64,000 nucleotides of DNA from Aegilops tauschii subsp. strangulata (GCF_002575655.3 NC_053036.3:161176627-161240626), one strand, 5' to 3'; positions 1 through 11,647 are shown, counted from the stretch's first letter. Made by a program: numbers and translations. The notes: generated by a model not told the origin, from the letters alone.

Positions 1-1059
1 AGGGAACAACGTATGTTGTTATGCGGTCTGACCGATAAAGATCTTCGTAGAATATGTGGGAGCCAATATGGGCATCCAGGTCCCGCTATTGGTTATTGAC
101 CGGAGAGGTGTCTCGGTCATGTCTACATTGTTCTCGAACCCAAAGGGTCCGCACGCTTAAAGTTACGATGACAGTTATATTATGAGTTTATGTGATTTGA
201 TGTACCGAAGGTTGTTCGGAGTCCCGGATGTGATCACGGACATGAAGAGGAGTCTCGAAATGGTCGAGACGTAAAGATTGATATATTGGACGACTATATT
301 CGGACACCGGAAGTGTTCCGGAGAAGTTTCGGATTAAACCGGAGTGTCGGAGGGTTACCGGAACCCCCCGGGGAAGTATTGGGCCTTAGTGGGCCTTGAG
401 GGGAGAAAGAGGGCAGCAGCCATGAGGTGGTGCGCCCCCTCCCAGAGGAGTCCTAGTTGGACTAGGAGAGGGGGGCGCAACCCCCTTTCCCTCTCCCTCT
501 CCCTCTCTTTCCTTCCCCCCTTCTTTTCCTAGTAGGACTAGGAAAGGGGAGTCCTACTCCTACTAGGAGGAGGAGTCCCCCCCTCTCCTTGGCGCGCCCC
601 ATAGGCAGCCGGCCTCCCCTTGCTCCTTTATATACGGGGGCAGGGGGGCACCTAAGAACACACTTGATATACGATATTTTAGCCGTGTGCGGTGCCCCCC
701 TCCACCAGATTACACCTCGATAATACCGTCGCGAAGCTTAGGCGAAGCCCTGCGTCGGTGGAACATCATCATCGTCACCACGCCGTCGTGCTGACGAAAC
801 TCTCCCTCAACACTTGGCTGGATCGGAGTTCGAGGGACGTCATCGAGCTGAACGTGTGTAGAACTTCGGAGGTGCCGTACGTTCGGTACTTGATCGGTCG
901 GATCGTGAAGACGTTCGACTACATCAACCGCGTTGTGATAACGCTTCCGCTGTCGGTCTACGAGGGTACGTGGACAACACTCTCCCCTCTCGTTGCTATG
1001 CATCACCATGATATTGCGTGTGCGTAGGAATTTTTTTGAAATTACTACGTTCCCCAACA
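1..1059 (+). mobile_element. Copia LTR (Angela/BARE/WIS-like), 3' portion
   Basis: This is the right part of a long terminal repeat; its 5' end lies outside the window. The wording of bases 25-160 (Gly/Pro-free, noncoding) and the closing stretch ending in CCCCAACA at 1052-1059 match what I know of the Angela/BARE/WIS group of Triticeae Copia elements. A TATA-like TTTATATA lies near 627-634, followed by a leader, as expected for the LTR promoter. Immediately after 1059 the sequence becomes the gag reading frame of a Gypsy element, so this LTR is the right edge of an insertion into that element. Whether it is a solo LTR or the 3' LTR of a full element cannot be seen. Short open frames inside it (for example 692-1027) are not genes. 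Confidence 0.85.
627..634 (+). promoter_or_regulatory. TATA-like box of the Copia LTR
   Basis: TTTATATA lies in the U3-like part of the LTR just before a GC-rich leader. Position and sequence fit the core promoter of a Copia LTR. Activity is inferred, not shown. Confidence 0.5.
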
Positions 1060-1060
1060 G

Positions 1061-2998
1061 AAACCTACATCACCAGCGTATGATGCGGCTGATCGGCCAC
1101 CTCGTGGCCGAGACAGAGAGGCATATCAGCCCGAAGTCCAGCCCGCACCCCGCTGCCATTCAAACAAAAATACCAAGGCCCGGGGCAACACACGGGACCT
1201 GTGAGACGTATTGGAAAACAAAACAAAACATGCAAGATCGATCTACGGATCACGGGGTCGCGCCCCAACACGTGATGATGGTCGTCACGCTGGATACACT
1301 AAAAGCAAATCCGGCTGGGCCGAATACAGCAGACAAGACTCGTATGAACTGCGTCGTGATATAGCCCGGCACAGAGGAGCCGCACACCCCTTATGCTTCA
1401 CTAATGAAGTAATGGATCACGAATTCCCAGAGGGTTTTAAACCCGTAAACATTGAATCATATGATGGTACAACAGATCCCGCGGTATGGATCGAGGATTT
1501 CCTCCTCCACATCCACATGGCTCGCGGTGATGATCTACCTGCCATCAAGTACCTCCCACTAAAACTCAGAGGACCAGCTCGGCATTGGCTGAATAGCTTG
1601 CCTGCAGACTCCATTGGCAGTTGGGAGGATTTGGAAGATGCATTCCTTGACAACTTCCAGGGCACTTATGTGCGACCACCGGATGCTGATGACTTGAGCC
1701 ATATAACTCAGCAGCTAGGGGAATCGGCCAGGCAATTCTGGACCCGGTTCCTAACTAAGAAAAACCATATTGTCGACTGTCCGGATGCAGAGGCCTTAGC
1801 GGAATTTAAGCATAACATCCGTGACGAGTGGCTTGCCCGGCACCTCGGCCCAGAGAAGCCGAAGTCTATGGCAGCCCTCACGACGCTCATGACCCGCTTT
1901 TGCGTGGGCGAAGACACCTGGCTGGCTCGCAACAACAACACATCAAGAAGTCATGGCACTTCAGATACAAAGGATACTAATGGCAGACCACGTCGTAACA
2001 GACACAGGCGCCACAACAACGGCGACGCCGAAGACACGGCAGTCAATGCCGGATTCAGCGGCTTTATATCCGGACAGCGGAAAAAGCCGTTCAAAAGAAG
2101 TAATCCGGGCCCGTCCAGTTTGGACCGGATACTCGATCGCTCATGTCAAATTCACGGCACCCCCGATAAGCCAACCAATCACACCAACAGAGAATGCTGG
2201 GTGTTCAAGCATGCCGGCAAATTGAACACCGAAAACAAGGACAAGGGGCTGCATAGCAACGACGAGGAGGAGCCTCGGCCGCCGAACACAGGATGACAGA
2301 AGAGGTTCCCTCGACAAGTGAAAACGGTGAACATGATATACGCAACCCACATTCCCAAGAGGGAACGGAAGCGTGCACTAAGGGACGTCTATGCGATGGA
2401 GCCAGTCGCCCCAAAGTTCAACCCATGGTCCTCTTGTCGGATCACCTTCGATCGCAGGGACCACCCCACTAGTATCCGTCATGGCGGATCTGCCGCATTG
2501 GTCCTTGACCCCATCATCGACGGATTTCACCTCACTCGAGTCCTTATGGACGGCGGCAGCAGCCTGAACCTGCTCTATCAGGATACAGTGCGCAAAATGG
2601 GTATAGACCCCTCGAGGATCAAACCCACTAAAACCACCTTTAAAGGTGTCATCCCAGGTGTAGAGGCCCATTGCATGGGCTCAATCACACTGGAAGTGGT
2701 CTTCGGTTCTCCGGACAACTTCCGAAGCGAGGAGTTAATCTTTGATATCGTCCCGTTTCGCAGTGGCTATCACGCACTGCTTGGGCGAACCGCATTTGCC
2801 AGATTCAATGCGGTACCGCATTATGCATACCTCAAGCTCAAAATGTCAGGACCTCGCGGGGTTATAACAGTCAATGGCAACACAGAACGCTCGCTTCGCA
2901 CGGAGGAACACACTGCGGCCCTCGCAGCAGAAGCACAAAGCAGCCTTTTAAGGCAAACCGTCAATTCGGCGATAAAGCCCCCGGACACCTTCAAGTGA
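1061..2998 (+). pseudogene. gag-protease of the pol-less Tat Gypsy element
   Basis: A single frame runs from the Copia junction to TGA at 2996-2998. It encodes a retrotransposon Gag (capsid-type helical domain around WIEDFLLHIHMARGDD and ARHWLNSLP, about 1480-1610) and then an aspartic protease with the active-site motif LMDGGSSLNLLY near 2545-2580. Gag would build the virus-like particle and the protease would process it. Two in-frame TGA codons break it, at 1202-1204 and 2294-2296; the protein reads well on both sides of each stop. The N-terminus is cut by the Copia LTR, so the true start is not in the window. The frame ends shortly after the protease domain, where an autonomous relative would continue into reverse transcriptase. 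Confidence 0.85.
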
Positions 2999-4248
2999 GT
3001 CCGGAGTAACCTGCAAAAGGATCGCCTAGCACGTTCAGAGCTCGCCTAGCAATTCGGCCCCCGTCCTAGTCCCAGTCAAGCGACGAAATCTGTGCCGCGC
3101 GTACATAATTACGCACTAAAAATACCATGGGCATTGGCGGGGGCACGGCCAGGGCACGTCCCACAATGCGGCTCAACCGCCCCAGGGGCTGTATACCTTT
3201 ATCATTTTCTCTCATTCAGGACCTTACTCTCTGGAAGCCCTTTTCGGCAGTCTGATTGCTGGACACATTACAGGAAGGAAAAACCAAGGAGGCAAGAAGC
3301 TAAGACGTACAAGGGAATCCCCAGGTGGTCTCTGATAACAATCGAAGTACCCGTTTTAAATACCCATATGCAGCTTGCCCTTGGATAGGACATGCCAAAT
3401 AGTCCTATTTTTTGCTTATTGCACTACTTGTATCAGTACGCTTCGACGTATTATTTAAATAACAACGCAAAGCATTAGTGTATTATTGCATTAGCCTTCC
3501 CTTTTTCCTTGTCTGTTTATTTACGACAAATTACACCCGTACGTTCTGGTACGACCAGCATGCCAGGGGCTTCAGTATACCCCATAATACGGCGTGAGAA
3601 GTCCGAACACTTTCGACAGTGCGGCACCCCGAACTTATAGCATTATATGCATCAGCTCCGAATCATGTCTTGGGTCAATAGTTGGGTTTGCCCAGCTCCC
3701 ATGTTTTGGTACCTTACATTCCGCAATATCGGCTAAGGTAGCACTGGGAGAACTACTGTGATTGTGTCCCAGTTCTTCTGGACGAGCACCTCAGTAGAGA
3801 AAGCCGAAAACTGACTGTCATGATAAGGCGAGAGCTGGTCGCTATTCGAGAGGTATCAAGTCCTTAAAGACTTTTTCCGCTTTGGGCGAGGAGACGGCCT
3901 TGCCCGACTTAGGCGTATATAGCGCCCCAAATTCGGCCTTCCGAATACTAGGGGCTTCGCCAAAATTTAAATTTGTAGACTTCTATGGCTAAGTGAGAGT
4001 GATAAAGCCTTATAGTCCGATTGCCTGGTTCGTTATGCTGAACACCTCCCTCGAAGGACCCAAAATTGGGATATAGAGTGCTCAGGTTTATCCCGAACAC
4101 CTCAGTACTAGTTACATGGGGGCAGAAGCCGACGACTGGCCAACTCTCAGATTTTATAAACGCCCGCACAGAAGGTAATATTTTAAATTCACAAGCGTTG
4201 CATAGCGCAAATGAACTTGTTTCATATTACAGGATCACATGAGTACAT
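2999..4248. other. Noncoding interior of the Gypsy element in place of pol
   Basis: I find no RT, RNase H or integrase motif on either strand. The stretch is AT-richer than the gag, with no tandem repeats or long reading frames that look real. It probably represents 3' untranslated sequence of the element after an ancestral internal deletion of pol. Confidence 0.6.
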
Positions 4249-7200
4249 TCATTCGAATATTACATCCTTAGCACATTCCTCCGCCACAAGGCGAGAACCC
4301 TTCAGGACACTGTTATAATACATTTCGGGGTGGCGATGCTCCTTGCCTTCCGGCAGCCCCTCCTTCACCAGCTTCTCGGTATCCAGCTTCGCCCAGTGCA
4401 CCTTTGCCCGGGCAAAAGCCCTGCGCACCCTCGATGCAGATGGACCGCTTTATGACTTCAAGCCGTGGGCAGGCATTCACAAGCCGCCTCACCAGGCCGA
4501 AGTAGCTATCAGGTAGGGGATCGCCAGGCCACATCCGGACTATAAGACCCTTCATGGCCTGTTCGGCCGCCTTGTGGAGCTCGACCAGTTGCTTCAGCTG
4601 GTCGCTCAAGGGCATGGGGTGTTCGGTCCCAGTATACTGAGACCAGAACAACTTCTCCATCGAGCTCCCCTCCTCGGCCCGGTAGAACTCCGCGGCATCT
4701 GACACACTGCGGGGTAGATCTGCGAACGCTCCTGGAGAGCTCCGAACTCGGGTAAGTAAAAAGAAAGTTTCCTTCACATGCTTGATTTGCATAATGAATG
4801 CCTTACCCGCCGCTATCTTCTTAACCGCCTCAATCTCCTGGAGGGCCTTTTGGGCTTCGGCCTTGGCATGTTGTGCGCTTTCAAGGGCTTTCGCAAGCTT
4901 GGACCCTTGTGTCTTAGAGTCAAGCTCCAAGGAATCGTGTTTTTTGGCGAGAGCCTGGAGCTCTTGCTGCACCTCACCTACTCGGGCTTCTTGCTTTTCT
5001 CGCTCGATTCGCTCCTTGGCCGCTTTGTCTTCGGCCTCGGATAGCGCCTTCTGCAGGGATGCCACTTCGGTCGTGGCCCCTAGCAACACTCATGACGATC
5101 CTATCATTCTAAAACCAAATTTTTTATAATATACAAACGGGGTATCACTTACCTTTGTTCTCTTCGAGCTGCCTCTTGGCAAGGCCGAGCTCTTCCTTGG
5201 ACCGCTCAAGGTCACGCTTCAGTGCGACGACCTCCGCAGTACGTGCGGTAGCGGCTAGCAGTGAAGCCTGCATATGCACATAGACATATTTCTATTAGAC
5301 TCCTGCGGTTATTATTTGATCCTCTATTCGTCCTTTCTTCGCGAACGCCAAACAGAGCATCAGGGGCTACTGTCTATGCGGTAACATTCTCTTATAATCT
5401 GGTTACTTACCTCAAAGCCTGTTAGGAGGCTGAACCTTCTTGACCACCGCACTCATAATGGTGCGGTGCTCTTCATCAATGGAAGTGCCACGAAGCACTT
5501 CCAGCAAGTTGTCTGATGCCTCTGGATGAACAGAGGCCGTCGGCACAGACGGCTGGCCCCCCTTAGTGAGGGGCTGCTGGACAGAATCCGGAACCACTGG
5601 AGGTTCCGGCGCCGTATTCGGCTTGGGGCTAGACTTGCTGCCCCCGGCGTTGGGGCCTAGGGGAGTCTTGCCCCTCTTACGCCCAGCACCTGGAATGTTG
5701 CCTTGGGGCACCTTCGGAACTGTCCCCCCTTGGTTCTGTTCCCTTTGAGACAACACCTCGTCATCGTCCGTGGGGCAGGGGAGGAGGAGGTCGGGAGCGA
5801 ATCGCTGTTCATCTCCGACTCGCCCAACGACTCCTCCGAAGAGGATACGCCGATATGAGCTTTGGAGGGGTTGTGTCATCATGTTCGGCATGATAAGAAG
5901 CAACCAAACGAGACATACCAGAATTACGATGGTATCCGGATACTTACGACTTCGCCAGGGGCTTATCCCTGGGCAGCCACTCGTCGTCGCTGTGGGTGGC
6001 GGTTGTGGAGTTGTCCGGAAGGAGGGTCCTTCCCTTCTTGGACCCTTCGGCCACCCCGGCCGGGGCGGCCTTCCTTTTCCTGTCTCCCCCGGCTGGGGGG
6101 GGGGGGAGAAGTTTCCTCTTCCTCCTCCTCGTTTTCGTGGGAGGAGTGCGCCTTGGTGCTTTCGGACGATGAGTCCGTTATAACCTTGCGCCGGAGACCA
6201 TTCCTGGTCCCCGTGGCCTTCTTCTTGGCCTTCTTCTCCGGCACCTCATAAGGTGCAGGAACCAGCATCTCCGTTAGGAGAGCATCTGCTGGATCTTCGG
6301 GTAGGGGAGCTGGACAATCGATCCGCTCCGCTGTCGCTACCCAGTCCTGTTAAATGGCGTGAAGGCTTAGATCCCGCGCATGGTTATACTGGGGAAATGA
6401 ACATCTTATAAGATATAAAAGACTTACCGGATTAGCAGGGCGCTTTGCGCTGAGTCCGCGGTCCTCGGTAAGGGGAGGAGGTACCTCGGCGCCCTTGAAC
6501 AACACCTTCCAGACGTCCTTGTGCGTCGTGTCGAAGAGCTCTCGCAGCGTCTGGTGCTCAGCCGGGTCGAACTCCCACAAATTGAATGCCCGTCTTTGAC
6601 ACGGGAGGATCCGGCGGAAGAGCATGACTTGGACCACGTTGACGAGCTTGATTTTCTTGCTCATCATGTTTTTGATGCATGTTTGGAGTCTGGTCAGCTC
6701 TACCGGGGAACCCCAGGACAGGCCCTACTCTTTCCAGGAGGTGAGCCGCATGGGGATTCCAGATCAAAATTTGGGGGCCGCCACCCAGTTGGTGTCGCGT
6801 GGCTCGGAGATGTAGAACCACCCCGATTGCCACCCCTTTATGGTCTCCACATAGGAGCCTTCGGGCCAGGTGACGTTGGGCATTTTGCCCACCATGGCGC
6901 CTCCGCACTCTGCTTGCTGGCCGACCACCACCTTCGGTTTAACATTGAAGGTCTTCAGCCACAGGCCGAAGTGGGGCTTGATGCGGAGGAAGGCCTCGCA
7001 CACGACAATGAACGCCGAAATGTTGAGGATGAAATTGGGGGCCAGATCGTGAAAGTCCAGCCCGTAGTAGAACATGAGCCCGCGGACAAACGGGTGGAGG
7101 GGAAATCCCAGTCCGCAGATGAAGTGGGAAAGGAAAACCACCCTCTCATGGGGTTCTGGAGTAGGAATGATCTACCCCGCATCTGGCAGCCGGTGCGCGA

Positions 7201-7291
7201 TATTCGCGGCCAGATATCCGGGTCCCCGCAGCTTTGTGATGTTCTCCTCCGTAACGGAGGAGACCATCCACTTGCCTCCCGCTCCGGACAT
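4249..7291 (-). pseudogene. Spliced antisense gene with Transposase_28-type domain and coiled coil
   Basis: Read on the minus strand from ATG at 7291, exon 1 (7291-6428) encodes a domain seen in grass 'putative gypsy type transposon' proteins (Transposase_28), with the signature GLGFPLHPFVRGLMFYYGLD and later LVNVVQVMLFRRILPC. Splice-like borders follow. Exon 2 is 6346-5948 (acidic and basic, low complexity), exon 3 is about 5885-5411, exon 4 is 5267-5153 (coiled coil), and exon 5 is 5108-4249 (long coiled coil, then a conserved helical C-terminus ending at TGA 4251-4249). GTAAGT donors are visible at 6427, 5947, 5410 and 5152. Stops in exon 1 at 7174-7172, 6766-6764 and 6727-6725, homopolymer slips near 6100, and a shift near 4430 make it a pseudogene. 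The function is not known; similar antisense genes occur in other Tat elements. A TATA-like box lies about 115 bases upstream of the start. Confidence 0.75.
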
Positions 7292-7404
7292 GCTTGGAGT
7301 GATTTGAGGAGAAAAACGCGAACTTGGGCGCTGGAGCTTGAGTGCGCAAGAATGGATGAGCAAGGAGGAAGAAGGCATGGGTGAAAAGGGTGAATCTTTG
7401 TCCC

Positions 7405-7412
7405 TTTATAAG
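7405..7412 (-). promoter_or_regulatory. TATA-like box of the antisense gene
   Basis: On the minus strand this reads CTTATAAA, about 115 bases upstream of the ATG at 7291. It is a good position for the core promoter of the antisense gene and is separate from the LTR promoter. Confidence 0.55.
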
Positions 7413-7825
7413 GGCGGAAGAAGCTATGCGCCTCCCCACCTACCTGGTAAACTCGCTTATTCCCCAAGCGTCGTAATTGATGGCGCGGTTGGGTTACCCA
7501 TACCCGTATTGATGAGAATCCTGTGATAAGGGGACACGATCTCTGCTTCGACAAGACGTGCCAAGGAAACCGCCTCGCAATATGTGCGGTGGCTGGTTGT
7601 GAAAAACGGTTCGAATAATGATCGGGCCGTGGTGTGATGTCATGCTGCAAAATGCATCAGCAGATTAGATTTGTGGAAATATTATTCTCTCTACGATGGT
7701 ATGTGGAATTTGTTTTGCAGAGCCGGACACTATCCTTGTGTTCAAAATCTTGTATGGAGTATTCCGAGGAGGAACCTGCCTTGCAATGCCGAAGACAATC
7801 TGCGCGCCGGAGTCATCGTCATTGA

Positions 7826-7844
7826 AGCCTGGTTCAGGGGCTAC
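7826..7844 (+). other. Polypurine-tract region before the 3' LTR
   Basis: The purine-rich stretch ending in CAGGGGCTAC directly precedes the LTR start TGAGGG at 7845. This is where plus-strand DNA synthesis would be primed in an LTR retrotransposon. Confidence 0.5.
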
Positions 7845-8314
7845 TGAGGGAGTCCTGGATTAGGGGGTCCTCGGACAGCCGGACTATATCCTTTGGCCGG
7901 ATTGTTGGACTATGAAGATACAAGATTGAAGACTTCCTCCCATGTCCGGATGGGACTCTCCTTGGCGTGGAAGGCAAGCTTGGCAATACCGAAATGTAGA
8001 TCTCCTCCCTTGTAACCGACTCTGTGTAACCCTAGCCCCCTCCGGTGTCTATATAAACCGGAGGGTTTTAGTCCGTAGGACAACAACAATCATACCATAG
8101 GCTAGCTTCTAGGGTTTAGCCTCTACGATCTCGTGGTAGATCAACTCTTGTAATACTCATATCATCAAGATAAATCAAGCAGGAAGTAGGGTATTACCTC
8201 CATCGAGAGGGCCCGAACCTGGGTAAACATTGTGTCCCCCGCCTCCTGTTACCATCCGCCTTAGACGCACAGTTCGGGACCCCTACCCGAGATCCGCCGG
8301 TTTTGACACCGACA
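7845..8314 (+). mobile_element. 3' LTR of the Fatima-like Gypsy element
   Basis: 470 bases running from TGAGGGAGTCC to GACACCGACA (TG...CA ends). A TATA box, TATATAAA, lies at 8050-8057 before a leader-like segment. The flanking CACTA tnp2 frame resumes at 8315, which fixes the right border. The matching left flank is outside the window, so the target duplication (expected ATAGT, 8315-8319) cannot be confirmed. Confidence 0.85.
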
Positions 8315-9603
8315 ATAGTGCCCAAAGCTGGATAATCATGGATGCACCAAATTATAACAGCACGCAGAAAGAAATCAGCTGGTGGGCTGCTATATAGGTC
8401 TCGAGTGAGAACACCCCTCCATAGATGTTGAAGTTCCTCCACAAGAGGCTCCATGAACAAATCAAAATCCTTTCCAGGACTTTTTGGACCTGGGATGAGC
8501 AAGGCCATCATGTAGTTTGATTCTTCGGTGCAGACATTTGGAGGCATGTTGTAAGGGATAACAAGCACTGGCCACATGCTATATGTGGTGCTCTGGTGGC
8601 CAAATGGGTTAAATCCATCTGAAGCTAAGCCAAGTCTAATGTTTCTCGGGTCAGCAGCAAACTTTTCATGTTTCTGATTGAAGCTTTTCCACTCACTACC
8701 ATGTGATGGATGGCTTATTACATTCTGATCTCTATACTCCTGGTTCCTAGAATGCCACAGTACATCCTCTCTTGTTTCAGCATCATGAAACAACCTCTGC
8801 AATCTTGGTGTAATTGGAAAATGTCTCTGAACATTATGAGGAATCCTCTTCACAGCATCGCCATCTTTCCATCTTGATGATTTGCATTTCGGGCATTCAC
8901 TTAAGTTGGCATAATCCTTCTAGAACAGAACACAATTATTCTTACAAACATGGATCATATCATATCCAATTCCAATTGCACGAAGGAAATTCTTCATTTT
9001 ATTGTAGGTGTGTGGCAGCTCAGACGCATCTAGGAAAGCTTTGCTGAAAGCAGCCAACATTGCATCGAATGATTTGTTGGTCATCCGCTCAGATGTCTTC
9101 ACCTGAAGAAATGTGACCATAGCTGAGAATACTGACAGCTTATTTCCTGGGGTGACAGCCACGTTGCATTGTTCCAACATGCGGGCCCACCATTTTTCTT
9201 CTGCAGGTGAAAGTTCACGGAATGCACGAGCATTTCGTAGCATTGTTTCAATGTTGGTCAAACTCACTGGCTCCGCCACCACCTCCTCCTCCTCCTCTTC
9301 CACCTGAGCATCAGGCAGATCAAGATGGTGATCTGCTGCTTCCACGTAGTTAATAACATTGACGTTCACAGCTTCACCATGATGAACCCACCTAGTATAT
9401 GTGACTGACATCCCATACAAGTGTAGATGATTTTGCACAGTTGACTGGGGTCTTGTAACTGAATTCATACAACTGCTACACGGGCAGAGCACATCTGATT
9501 TCGGACCACCGTACTCAGCTCTGATAAAGTTCATGAAGTTTTCAACCCCCTCGACATATGCAGCGGAGAATCTTCGAGCAGAAGTTATCCAAGTCCTGTC
9601 CAT
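8315..9603 (-). pseudogene. CACTA transposase tnp2 (N-terminal half), truncated
   Basis: From ATG at 9603 the minus strand encodes a transposase-associated domain (start MDRTWIT; cysteine pattern in VLCPCSSCMN), an acidic linker, then the start of the tnp2 transposase (CPKCKSSRW, TYSMWPVLVIPYN and GPKSPGKDFD). Tnp2 is the catalytic protein of CACTA/En-Spm transposons and would act on their terminal repeats in the nucleus. An in-frame TAG at 8922-8920 interrupts it, and the protein continues well beyond the stop. At 8315, in the middle of IHDYPALGTI, the frame is cut by the LTR of the Fatima-like element; the rest must lie to the left of the window or be lost. Confidence 0.88.
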
Positions 9604-10400
9604 CTGTTAGACATACAAATTAGTTCTTCTACTAGATATTACAGGAAAAACATATATGCTTTTTTATGAAGTCTAGAAGAAAATACCGAGGTCGATGTCT
9701 AAAGCTATGGTAAAATATTTGGACGATCAGATCTAAGTAACGAAATATATGTAAAGATAATTCAGCAAACAGATTTGAGTGCTAAATTATGGCAGGCTGT
9801 TTCAGTAGTCAATGAGGCCGAGCACACAGCCATCAAACTATTGAAGGCCATCACAGCAACAAAGATCGAGTATAAAACGGTGTAGAGCTATTTCACCTAA
9901 CAGATTGGCTACTAGACCATGGCAATCTACGTCACAATAAATATATGGCAGGATATTTTAGCAACTAATCGGCCTTGGCATGCCATCTCAGCTAAGCAGA
10001 TTGAGTGCAGAACAGGGCAAGGAAGCTTCTTAAGCAGAGCATATTGACTGTAAACTACTTCGGCAAACAGTGAGATTAACAGCGTCTATCAGCTAACATT
10101 CAGCGCTACACCGACATGCACGGGGCCTCAGTCTAGAATGCGCGTACCGTGGGAGAAGCTGACCGCCGTGCGTCTCCACACGAACGTCGCCAGCGGTGGC
10201 GGCGCTGACCGCCGTGCACCTCCACAAGAACGTCGCCAGCGGTGGCGGCGTGGCTAGAGGACGGCAGTCTACGAGAGCGTACTGTGGGAGCGAGAGGATC
10301 TCCGTGTGTCCCCTCGACGAACCGCGGCGCCGACATATCGGCGCGGTGGGAAGGCGGCTTTAGCAGAGCGAATGGAGTGGAGGGGGACGGGGGGACGGGG
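9604..10400 (-). other. Upstream part of the tnp2 gene: AT-rich intron-like DNA and GC-rich leader
   Basis: Bases 9604-10130 are AT-rich and noncoding, as for an intron or 5' untranslated region of tnp2. Bases 10131-10400 turn sharply GC-rich and look like a first noncoding exon or CpG-rich promoter for the minus-strand gene. A 46-base tandem duplication lies in it. No CACTA terminal repeat is visible here. Confidence 0.4.
10158..10249. repeat. 46-base tandem duplication
   Basis: Two adjacent copies (10158-10203 and 10204-10249), starting GCTGACCGCCGTGC and ending GGTGGCGGC, differ at a few bases. They lie in the GC-rich leader upstream of tnp2. Confidence 0.85.
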
Positions 10401-10839
10401 GGAGGCGGACGGGTGGACGGGGGGAATATTATTGGCTAGTTGGCCGAAGGGCGGTTGAATCTAGGATTTGGTGGGGAATTTTTGGGTGGGGGGGGAGGAT
10501 TTTCGCACGGTGGGCGGGGGGAGTTTAGCGAATGGTCGGTTTCTCCAAGTGCAGTCCCACGTGTCAGTGAAGAGGCAAGCCGAAGTGCGTTCTGTGTGCG
10601 TGAGCCGTGTGCAGGACTGAACGTGTGTGGGGTGCAATGCGACCGCGACAGGGGTGCTGTGAGTGTATCGCCTTTTTCCCTTTTAAACTAGGTGCTTTGC
10701 CCCCTCAAAAAAAACTTGTTGCTTCGCGCGATCCATCGATACTACTACTAGTAATCCGGTAATCCCGACTAAAACGGCGCGGCCGGGTCTTTTCCCGCGC
10801 GATATGCTGGGAGGTTGGCTTAGTTTGGTTTTTTAGGAC
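10401..10839. other. Unassigned GC-rich DNA
   Basis: No convincing gene. The G-rich stretch around 10380-10510 gives short spurious frames. Bases 10540-10680 and 10720-10800 resemble segments near 14390, 15780, 28040 and 28510 (see findings). Confidence 0.4.
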
Positions 10840-11118
10840 GAGTAATGCTACACCTACGTAATCCCAGTTACATAATTAACATAATGTGAAACGTGTGAGC
10901 TGTTGATTGTAGATTGGGGGAGAGAGGGGCCCACCACCATGAAAATCAGGGGAGGAGAGAGAGATAGGCAATTTACGTTAACCCTTTCGTAGGTTCCCGT
11001 AGATGTAGAAAGATGTGAAATGCGTGAATGTGCATTTGCAGATAAGGCCTTCCCTCGTTCATCCTTTTCTCCCACAAGATCTTGATCTTCCGTGCAACGC
11101 ACGGGCATCTTGCTAGTA
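10840..11118 (-). repeat. Copy of a dispersed repeat with the motif CTAGCAAGATGCCCGTGCG
   Basis: Read on the minus strand, the stretch begins at 11118 with TACTAGCAAGATGCCCGTG, followed by sequence shared with 29406 onward on the plus strand (for example GAGAAAAGGATGAA and GGGAAGGCCTTAT). The motif is common at one end of grass repeats of uncertain class. The other border is not clear. Confidence 0.5.
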
Positions 11119-11399
11119 CTCCTACAATATACTATATTATTGTGAAAGTTCATATATACCGGCCGAGATTAATGCAAACACGACAGATTTTCATTACATT
11201 TCAAACTTTTATAGGACAGAAAAATAAAAGAAACCCGACCCTAAACCTATTCTACGGCGGCGACCGACGTCCTCCATCTGCGATCTCCATGTACGGGGGC
11301 GGGGTTCAAGACCCGTGAAGTGAAGGTGCGGTCTCCGGCGAGGAAAAGTAGAACACGAGAGACGGACCGGCCAGTTGGCACACCATGCCCTGCCGCCTC
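11119..11399. other. Unassigned DNA
   Basis: No gene, repeat or terminal motif recognised. The short open frames on both strands overlap and have no recognisable domain. Confidence 0.3.
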
Positions 11400-11647
11400 T
11401 CATGCCCTACTCATCCTCGGAGGAGTCCCCGACCTCGGCGGTGCCGGACATTGGACGACGGCAAGTAGGATGCGTGGCTGATGGTGCTCCCGTCGTCGGC
11501 CGCCAGTGTGGCCACCGCTTGTGCGGTCGCGTCCGCGTCCGGCTATGCCACTATTGCGTCGCGAGAGGCGACTTGAGCGAGGGCGGCGACCTCGAGCTTC
11601 ATCCCTGAAGACAAGCTCTCCCGCAGAGCGTTCGCGCTTGCGGTCAT
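11400..11647 (-). pseudogene. Possible alanine-rich coding remnant
   Basis: From ATG at 11647 the minus strand reads an alanine- and aspartate-rich segment (KLEVAALAQVASRDAIVA, then a TAG, then ADATAQAVATLAADDGSTIS). Composition and wobble-position GC look gene-like, but I cannot name the family. It may be a remnant of a Triticeae gene or a chance GC-rich frame. The sequence to about 12070 is GC-rich without a clear gene. Confidence 0.25.

Larger units (their letters stand above)
1060..8314 (+). mobile_element. Tat-lineage Gypsy element (Fatima-like), pol-less, 5' end lost to Copia insertion
   Basis: The order is gag-protease (to 2998), noncoding DNA, a multi-exon antisense gene (7291 back to 4249), a polypurine-rich tract and the 3' LTR (7845-8314). 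RT, RNase H and integrase are absent: only about 1.2 kb of noncoding sequence separates the protease from the antisense gene. The element could therefore not mobilise itself and would depend on enzymes from a complete relative. The LTR wording, with TGAGGGAGTCCTGGATTAGG at the start and an end in GACACCGACA, resembles the Triticeae Fatima group; the name is from memory. The left part of the element is missing because of the Copia insertion. The right edge interrupts a CACTA tnp2 gene at 8314/8315. Confidence 0.85.

Noticed and set aside
344..1057. Open frames in the Copia LTR
   Set aside because: They lie wholly in LTR sequence with promoter and leader features and have no domain.
3092..3388. 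98-codon frame after gag-protease
   Set aside because: No domain, no similarity to pol, and composition of the untranslated region.
5566..6251. Plus-strand frames opposite the antisense exons
   Set aside because: Shadows of exons 2 and 3 of the minus-strand gene, Pro/Gly-rich without a domain.
10242..10691. Gly/Arg-rich plus-strand frames
   Set aside because: Caused by G-rich low-complexity DNA; no start context or domain.
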